Shown here in pieces: positions 56,479-64,000 of a DNA stretch of 64,000 bases. Each line of letters begins with the position of its first letter. Position 1 is the stretch's first letter. The translations under genes and the position numbers were made by a program. Source of the DNA: Scatophagus argus (Eukaryota; Chordata; Actinopteri; Scatophagidae); assembly GCF_020382885.2 (NCBI RefSeq), contig NC_058494.1, positions 13,844,001-13,908,000 of the forward strand. The letters are read 5' to 3'. The notes beneath the pieces were generated by a model. The model searched no databases. It saw only the letters and a list, made by a program, of their open reading frames with translations, and was not told where the DNA came from.

Positions 56479-58590
56479 TACTCATTTCACCTGAGTACTC
56501 AACTCACCGTACCTTCACCGTGTGCACTATGGAGAATTAAATTTGTTGATGCTGTTAAAATGGACTCCCCTTTTTCCCAGCTCCCAAGGAGGACCAGTGC
56601 AGATTAACAGCAGAGTGCAGTCCAAAACAAAGAAGATTTATTTTTCTTATTAATAATAAACCAACAAAGGTGTGAGGGTGAGCATGGCCCAAAATAACAA
56701 ACAAAACAGTACTGAAATAACCTAAACTAGCTTTGCTTGCTCACAGATCGAACAAAAGAAAATACAACCAGCTTACCTAAAGTCCCTGACTAAAAAAAGG
56801 ATAAAAACATTGCAAAAAAAAGGAGAAAAGGAGAATTAATGAAAAGGACTTCCCACCCCTACAGTTACTTAGACCGCTTGTTTGGTCAGGACTGTATTCA
56901 ATATTTACAGAAAGGAGCAAGCTCTAAGCAATCTGTAGCAGCACACATCACTCATCAGTACAGCAGAGGTCAGTATTGGCAGAGTCAGGCTGGGAGTCAG
57001 CCTGCCAGCTGACACGGTCAGTGCCATTTTAAAAGAGGTACCATTAGTCTCCCTTCCAATCAGCAGTCACTTCCTGCAGTTCAGAAATAAGGCAAGAAAA
57101 ACTCAACAGAAAAGAGAGAACCGCCTCTTTGCAGAAGGGATACCAAGAATACCTTAAAGAACTTTGCAGTACAAATTATGACTCAGGGTCATAACAATGC
57201 CCATCTGTAGGACCTTGTGAAGTTGTCAGATCTGGTCTGTGAGATGCCCTCATTCCTGATAAGAGAAGGCAGCTGTAGCATATCAGAATAGCATGTCAGG
57301 CGTGTTTAAATGGCTGTCAGCCTGCACGCCTGTAAAACCTGAGCTCATCCATGAGTTTTGACACTTAATGAGCGTGATTAAATAAGAGTAGAATGATTCA
57401 CATGTTCCTCAGGATGCACCTCCTCCACCCCATCTCGGAATGCTTAGCAGCCTGCAGACAAAAGAAACCTGTTGTGCACGCAAAAATATATTCATCAGTG
57501 TGTTCATGTGTGCATGTGTTCAGAACTGGGAGTGGTGAGACTGGCAGCTCCCTGAACCTCGCCTGCAACAGGACATGTACTGAAGTTGTCTGACTGAGAA
57601 ACAACAGAGCACACAGAGGAGGCAGTACATGAACATAGCTTCAACAACCTCAAACTGTTGAGTAAGTATGTTTTGTTTTTGTTTTAATTTTAGTAATATG
57701 TTTATAAAACTAAGGCGTTCATGTTATCTTAGTGTTATGGTGGGTGTAAATGAAGCAGTAAATTGTATCTAGTTAATGATCTTTCAGATTTCTTTGCCTT
57801 ATTTCTATCTCTATGTAACAACAGCAGTGTAGGGTTTTCATGCCACCTGTGTGTATGTCTGAGAAAAAGGCTGTTTTATTTGAACTGTGAGAAGACAGTA
57901 GACTGCACTCTGTCATCTGGTTATACGCATTACTTAAAGGACTGTGCTGATGCAAAGTTAACATTTCACCACTGCTAAAAGTCTGCAGTGTTAGCATGCT
58001 ATTGCTCTTTAGTGTGGTGCAGTATGTTCAGTTGTTGCATTTGAAGCGTTTTGTGTGTGTGTATGCATATCAGTATGAATTAAGTTCAAATAGAATGTGG
58101 TCGGACAGGACCGGCGAGATGTGGCGCACCCTCAGGGCACCCTGAGAAAAAAAGGGATGCGGTTACAAAGGGAGGAAGAATTCCAGTAAAAAGAAAGTTG
58201 CATTTAAGAGCATAGCTGTTACTAGTTCTCTCAGTTCTCGTTCACTCAAGGTGACGGGATGGAGTTAATATTTAGAAAATGAAATTCTCAAATTCTCTTT
58301 TGATTCTCAAAGGAAATTAAATAATCAAACTGTTCTTTTGCCTGTTGGACATACAGTCAGAGGATTGAGGCAATCATACACATGTCACATAAGAAGCAGA
58401 CAAGACTTACGTTACAACCTTCATGCTTACGTTACATTACATGAATTAACTAACTAAACTTGTAGTCCAACCTCAGTTTTAAATGCAAGTGGTTTCATTT
58501 TAATTTCAGTCTATTGACAAACGTTAGGGTAAACCCATAAATATGAACACACTCTCACAACACACCTTTGTTTTTGTTTGCTGTCCAGCT

Positions 58591-61500
58591 ATGAGTGAAC
58601 GCTTTAGAGAAAGCTACTCCGGGTCCTCGCCCCCACAGCTCAGACTTGTTCTTTTGGGAAACATTGGCTGTGGAAAGACTTCATCAGCAGACACCATACT
58701 GGGCCAGCTGTCCCCTGTCTCCCCCAGTGCTTCCAGGAGCTGTCAGCTGCGACAGGGCACCTGTAATGGCAGGAATGTCACTCTGGTGGAGGCACCGAGA
58801 TGGTACTGGACTGGTGGGAAGATGGAGGACAGCGTCAGGAAGGAGACGGAGCGAGCGATGAGGCTAGTAGCACCGGGCCCACATGCTCTTTTGCTGCTGG
58901 TGCCTGTTAACCAGTTCACAGAGGTTGGTTGTGACCCCACTTGTGTTTTCAAATTGTTTCTCATTATTGATGTCAATTATTAATTTTAAAAGTAAAAGCT
59001 TTGATTTGCGCTTCTCTCATTCCCAATGCATTAGATGGAGGGTCGGGTACCTGCAGAGCTGAAGGAGGTGTTTGGGGAGGAGGCACTGGATCACGCCCTG
59101 GTCTTGCTGACCTGTGGGGACTACTTGATGGGAAGAAAAGTGGAGGTATGAGTATCCAGTCTGTACTCATCAGCTTCTGTTTGTAAGAGCAGCAGAGATG
59201 CAGTCCATAACAAATCTGAATTGTTTTCCACAGGAATACCTGCAGACAGAACACCCAGGCCTGAGGCAGATGATTGAGCACTGTGGAGGGAGGTACCATG
59301 TCATAAATAACCGTCAGCGGCAGAACAGAGACCAGGTCCATGAGCTTCTGGAGAAGGTAAGAAGTTAAATTAACAAAAAAATGAACAAAAAAGCCCCAAG
59401 AGCAGAGGCTGCACACACATTCTGCAATATGTATTGTAAACAGCTTCTTTGTTTTCACATTATTTAGTCACAATAATCACAATCACGTTATTGGTCTCAC
59501 CTCACAGTTTAGTCAACTTTGATGAGTACAAAAAATATTTTGCTGTTGTGCAACAGCTCTTTGTTTTAACTGTGTTGTGTTTTGTAATATTTTTTCCTTA
59601 GCAACTCACTCCCTGTTAGGCACAATCACACCCAGTCATAATCAGGTCCAGTTTGGGTATTAACGATCAGGCTGATGACATATAACCCCGACAGCCATGG
59701 AATTAATACCACAGTGGAGATGAACAGCAGGAATTTCTGTGAATGCTGGAACCCTTCACATCAATTCATTACACTGCATTCACACCACAGTTTATTTAGA
59801 AATTGCCTCTCTAGTTATGAAATATCACACTGTAATCGTAAATGTGAGCATTTGGGGCATTCCTGAAATGTTTTTTTTAAAAATGCATTTATTTATGCAA
59901 CAGGTGGACCACATGGTGAGGAAACATGGGGTTTATTATATGAAAACAGCCGAGGAGAGAGAGCTGGAGAAACGAGTGAAAGACAGAAAGCGAGAACTTA
60001 TGGAAAATTACAGAGCTCAAAAGGAGGAGAGAAAAGAGATGATCGCTTCAAAGCACATCCCAAACACAGAAACACAGAGGAGCAGTGATGGAGGAGAGGA
60101 GTACAGCACCACTTTGGAGAGGAGGAGAAGAGAAGAGACAGATGTGGTGGAGGGAAGAGTCGGTGTGAGCGAAGTGTCAAATGGACTTCATTCACCTCCA
60201 GCACCAGAGCCTCATGATGTCAGGCAAGAGAAGAGGACACCCAGTTTCAGACTAAATGCAGGTAAAAGCCATTGGAATTAGGTTCTGGGGGGGTTAGCTG
60301 TGGCCTAGACGTTGGAGAAATGGCTTGTGACCGGAAGGTCGCTGGTTCGATTCCCCCCTGGAGTGACAGGTGTGGTGGAGTGATTAATCAGTCCTCCCCG
60401 ATGTACCCTTGAGCAAGGCACTTAACCCCCCAGTTTGCTCCCTGGGCGCCTGAAATGGCAGCCCACTGCTCCTGTATGTTTCACTGCATGTTGCATGTGT
60501 GTGCTCAATCAGTGATGGGTTAAATACAGAGAAGAATTTCGATATATGTAAAAATATACTGACGATAAAGGTTTGAAGTTTGAATTCGAAAAACGAATGT
60601 GAGCTGAAAATGAACAGTTTTCATATGTCCTGTTTTTGCTCTGTAGATGGAGCCATACTCTCACAAATGTCTGAGGAGAAATCATCTCCAAAAGTGATCA
60701 GCATGTGTAAGTCAGAGGACCTCACTGACTCATGTTAGGTCACAGTTCACTTCTATGATGTTTTATGTTGAGAATGAATTGTCATTTTTTCTTTTCCATA
60801 CTATACATATCTCCATATTTCACCTCAATCTTCTCAGTTCACCATAGAATCAACAGCTTTGAAAATCGATCCCCTGAGCCATCTCCGACCTCCACTTCTC
60901 ATTCGCCCGTCTTCTCCTCCTCACCCCCCCACTCTCCAAACCTTGCCTCCTCTCCCACCTCCACCTCCTCATTCCCCTCATCCGCCTCATCCTCCTCATC
61001 CCCCTCATCCTCTCCGGAGCTACGCCTGGTGCTGCTTGGGCGATCTGGAGCTGGGAAGAGTGCAGCTGGCAACGCCATACTGGGACGGGAGGAGTTTGAG
61101 TCACGGCCAGAAAGCCTCACAGCGATCACTAAGGAGTGTGAGAAAAAGAAAGGCCTGACTGAAGGAAGACAGGTAAGTTATTAAAATCTTAATTGCTTTC
61201 ATGTTTTCATTCATGCATGTGCCTTTACTAAAACCGCCAAATAGCTAATCTTTGACACTCTCTTCTTGTTTTGTGTCATGAAACAATGCAAACTGGCTGA
61301 TTTCCCATGAAGCAACTCTTTATATTGCTGTAAGTGTCTCCTCTCTCACCTGCAGGTGGCAGTGGTGGACACCCCAGACTGGTTTAATTCAGAGCAAACT
61401 CCAGATGAAGTGCGAGCTCAGATCTCCACCTGTGTTACTTTGTCCAGTCCTGGTCCTCATGCCTTCCTCCTGTGTGTGCCATTAGACCAGCCAGCAAAGA

Positions 61501-62936
61501 CAGAGCTGCAGGCTCTCGGAGCGCTTGAGTCTGTTTTTGGCCCAGAGGCAGTCCAGAAACACACTCTGGTCCTCTTTACTTATGCAGATAGACTGAAGGA
61601 GAGCGGGAAGGCTGTAAACGACAGCGTGGAGGCATACATTGCTGGTCAGCGAGGAGATTTGTTAAAGCTTGTGGAGAAATGTGGGGACAGGTTTCATGTG
61701 ATGGAGACGGAAGGAGGTTGGAGGAAGAAGAAGAATGTGGCAGAGCTTCTAGAGAAGGTGGAGCGGACAGTGAAGGAGGCTGGAGGACAGTGTTACTCTT
61801 GTCCTGCTTTTCAAGAGGCGGAGAACAGAGTGAGGCAGAGACAGGTGGAGATAGCAAGGGAGAGAAAGGGAACAAAACTAGAGAAAGAAAGACAAGGAGA
61901 TGTTAGTCAGCCCAGCTCTGAGAGGAGGGTACTTTATCCCTACATGCAGACTGTGGCTGAGGCAGAAGAGGAAGTGAGAGAGGATGAGATTGAGAAAACA
62001 AGGGATGAGGCAGAGATGAGTGTAAGAACTGTGAATATCGAGAGCCTTCCTCCTGTTACGCTATCCACCATGTCTCCTTCACTCCTCCGTTCCATAATGG
62101 AGAAAATGGAGTCTAGTGCAAAGAATTTACCCAAGCTGCTGGCAGACAGCTCTGTGTGGGTCGGCGAGGGAGCAAAGAAGGTGAAAAGTAGTCCGGTGTG
62201 GGGGACAGTCAGTGGTGGAGCGCAAAATGTCCAGAAGATGGTGGTTGATAGTTCTGTGTGGGGGAAGGTGGGAGCTAGTGCCGGACATGTGTCCAAGCTA
62301 GTAGGGGATAGAGTTCCCAAGGTAGTGGTGGATGGTTCTGCATGGGTGGGATCTGGGGCAAAGGCAGCGGCAGCGAGTCCCGTGTGGGAAAAAGTTGGTT
62401 CAGGGGCCAAACTAATGGCGGACAGCTCAGTGCGTGTCGGAGCCGGGATTGGAACCGGGGCAAAGAATTTGGCGCAGAGTCCTGTGTGGGGGAAAGTAGG
62501 ATCTGGGGCCAAGACTGGAGCTAAACTGGTGGCTGAAAGCTCCGTGCGAGTTGGAGCTGGAATTGGTGCCGGTGCGAAGAAGGTGGCACAGAGTCCAGTC
62601 TGGGGGAAGGTGGGCTCTGGGGCCAAAGCAGGGGCCAAAATGGTGACTGAGAGCTCAGTATGGGAGAAAATTGGGACTACTGCTAAACAGGTGCCCATGG
62701 TAGTCATATTGGGTGCATTGCTGGGTCTGGTACTTGGCGTGTTTTTGGGGGGGGTAATTGGCGGAGCTGTTGGGGCAGCTGCTGGATCTGCTGTAAGTGA
62801 AGTGGGCAGACGAAAATTCCGCAACAAATCCATGTTAGAAAGGACAGATGAATCTGCAAAAAATTTGGAAGCAACAGTGAATGATAGCGTGGACTCTCTG
62901 ATAAAACAAGGAGAGAAGGTGCTGAAAACTGAATGA
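58591..62936 (+). CDS. GIMAP-like (AIG1) GTPase with two G domains, repeat tail and membrane anchor
   Basis: AIG1/GIMAP proteins are septin-like GTPases on intracellular membranes, linked to immune cells and expanded in fish. Seven exons, 58591-58923, 59035-59145, 59234-59356, 59904-60261, 60647-60706, 60838-61172 and 61356-62936, join in frame to 966 residues. Domain 1 (about 15-215) has P-loop GNIGCGKT (23-30) and G4-like TCGD, but EAPR where the DTPG of G3 is expected. A charged coiled coil follows (AEERELEKRVKDRKREL). After a Ser/Pro linker, domain 2 (about 390-610) has P-loop GRSGAGKS (396-403), G3-like DTPD (445-448) and G4 TYAD. From about 705 to 885 come ten units starting SSV or SPVW, rich in Val-Gly-Ala-Lys. 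A glycine-zipper hydrophobic segment (VVILGALLGLVLGVFLGG, about 889-917) and a 45-residue charged tail end the protein. The start ATG lies two bases after an acceptor, so a leader exon is expected upstream. Function is inferred from family only. Confidence 0.88.
59357..59903 (+). other. intron of the GIMAP-like gene
   Basis: An AT-rich intron lies between GAGAAG|gtaaga and the acceptor tatgcaacag. Nothing else was identified. Confidence 0.75.
60285..60575 (+). mobile_element. tRNA-derived SINE in an intron of the GIMAP-like gene
   Basis: The 5' part has an A-box-like 'tggcctagacgttgg' and a B box 'ggtcgctggttcgattccc', as in tRNA-derived SINEs. The body has 'cccttgagcaaggcacttaa', common in fish SINEs. 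The 3' tail matches the fragment at 46281-46425. It is intact-looking, inserted in the sense orientation between the exons ending at 60261 and starting at 60647. Confidence 0.8.
62376..62705 (+). repeat. tandem coding repeat in the GIMAP-like tail
   Basis: SPVW units start at 62376, 62478 and 62592. The last two are exactly 114 bases (38 codons) apart and encode nearly identical peptides (SPVWGKVGSGAK then SSVRVGAGIGAGAKKVAQ). The spacing before that is 102 bases (34 codons). This is a recent in-frame tandem duplication within a longer, older repeat array that starts near 62148. Confidence 0.85.
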
Positions 62937-64000
62937 TGGGCTGAATGTATATAAAATTTATAACAAATGTAATTCCTTTTGGATTAGTACTGTGTATAGT
63001 GTGAAAACTGTGGTCAGTTTATTTTCCTTTTCATGTTGACAGTTTCATTCTTTTAAGGCTTTCTTCCATTCATTTGTTTTTGTTTCTTTCTTTTTGCATT
63101 CATTCATATGAATGATGATAAACTGATCTAAATCAAGCTAAATTAATTTGTTAGGACAAATATTCAAGTGTTTGTCTTCTATACTGTGTGAAAGGTGTCA
63201 ACTTCTGTATGAAAATAAAGACGAAATTAATTTTTCCACCAGTTGCCTTACTTCTCTTTGGGTGCTGCCACCTTCTGGCCAGTCAAGGTAGCAACCCCTG
63301 AAATAGGCAATGATCAAGTCATGCAACTGCTGAATTAGAGTACTGGCACCTTTTTAGTCCAGTTCAGGCACTGATTAAAAAAATGCAAACTAAAGCTACT
63401 TCAGGACCAGCATGTCCACTCCTCATGTGAGATGTGCAGGTGTAGTATGTAAACGAGTGGTTAAATGGAGCTAGTGGTACTTCTGTGTGAAAATGGGTGG
63501 GACTCTGGTGGCAGCAGGGGCACAGCGAAGGGGTGGAGGCAAGGACATTATCTCTAAGTTCCAGGCTGGCCAGAATTACCCTTCTTGGCCTCCTGTATCA
63601 GAGGATGGAGGGAAGGTTAACACCCCAGCTAAAAGGTTTAATTTTCTTGACCTACTGTATGCCATTGCAATATTAAATAAAATATTTCAGCGGGGCAGTT
63701 TTCAATATTTAAGCGGTGATAGTTGAATTTAAGTAAATTCATCCCAGTCAGGGGAAGACATAAGAGTATTGGTTTAAGATGGACTGGGAAAACAGGATTC
63801 AATTAAAAAAAAATGAGAAAGAGTTTCAAGAGTTAATATTTCTGGACTCAAATGCTCAAAAGTGGGGATCTAAAAATAACCCTGCCAAGTTTGAAGGTGT
63901 GAACGGAATTTAGAGCAAAGTTTAGAGGTGGCACAATTACACATAAAGTTAATGCCAAGATGTTAGTGGATACAAACAGTTGGATTCACATTTGGAAAAG
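62937..64000 (+). other. 3' UTR of the GIMAP-like gene and downstream sequence
   Basis: AATAAA at 63214-63219 is the likely poly(A) signal, about 280 bases after the stop. Beyond it I see no supported gene. A 79-codon open stretch at 63487-63726 has no recognisable features. Confidence 0.5.
63214..63219 (+). promoter_or_regulatory. poly(A) signal of the GIMAP-like gene
   Basis: AATAAA lies in the sequence gaaaataaagacg, within the AT-rich region after the stop. Confidence 0.55.

Larger units (their letters stand above)
54271..58590. other. intergenic region, repeats and a possible exon remnant
   Basis: After the hmgxb4-like stop (poly(A) signal at 54356-54361) come about 4.3 kb without a convincing gene. 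It holds T/C-rich sequence (54800-55060), an (AAT)n repeat at 55998-56023 and an exon-like open segment at 56306-56478. Diverged, possibly repeat-derived sequence lies at 56540-57200. A donor-like GTAAGT at 57662 could end a leader exon of the GIMAP-like gene. Confidence 0.5.

Noticed and set aside
61940-62833. 297-codon antisense open frame across the GIMAP-like tail
   Set aside because: It mirrors the GC-rich tandem repeat of the sense exon; the Pro/Thr/Ala-rich product is the expected shadow, and the sense frame has splice and domain support.
63487-63726. 79-codon open frame at the right end
   Set aside because: No domain, initiation or splice support; it lies downstream of the GIMAP-like poly(A) signal.

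Overview
The window is vertebrate nuclear DNA, most likely from a percomorph (spiny-rayed) teleost. Genes are split by GT/AG introns, long (CA)n/(GT)n microsatellites are dense, fish-type SINE, LINE and MITE-like remnants are present, and one gene belongs to the expanded fish GIMAP-like GTPases. There is no prokaryotic or phage content.

Layout. Positions 1-16072 are the end of a very large intron of nfix (nuclear factor I/X); the exon for its DNA-binding domain lies left of the window. Nine nfix coding exons (16073-34157, + strand) encode the transactivation half down to the final SWFL, followed by a 3' UTR of about 4.9 kb ending near 39070. Positions 39.3-41.7 kb hold a decayed LINE, two teleost interspersed repeats and, on the minus strand, a small unrecognised proline-rich gene (40456-42083). 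An rnf11-type RING-H2 ubiquitin ligase follows (43356-44703, +). Then comes hmox1, heme oxygenase 1 (47335-49265, -), with a TATA box and a cluster of stress-response-like elements upstream. Next is an hmgxb4-like gene (51614-54270, +) whose predicted protein lacks an obvious HMG box. The right end holds a 966-residue GIMAP-like GTPase (58591-62936, +) with two G domains, a C-terminal Ser/Val/Trp-Gly-Ala-Lys repeat and a glycine-zipper membrane segment.

The genes do not form one pathway. Two features of the layout are informative. hmox1 and hmgxb4 are neighbours as in human 22q12. NFI and RNF11 are linked here, as NFIA and RNF11 are on human 1p, which suggests an old paralogous block.

The most novel-looking objects are the GIMAP-like protein with its repeated tail, the hmgxb4 paralog without an HMG box, the repeated stress-element array upstream of hmox1, a possible 36-nt in-frame microexon in nfix, and the unrecognised proline-rich gene. 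All exon models were read by eye from splice signals and frame continuity. No alignment or transcript evidence was available, and family comparisons rest on remembered human sequences.
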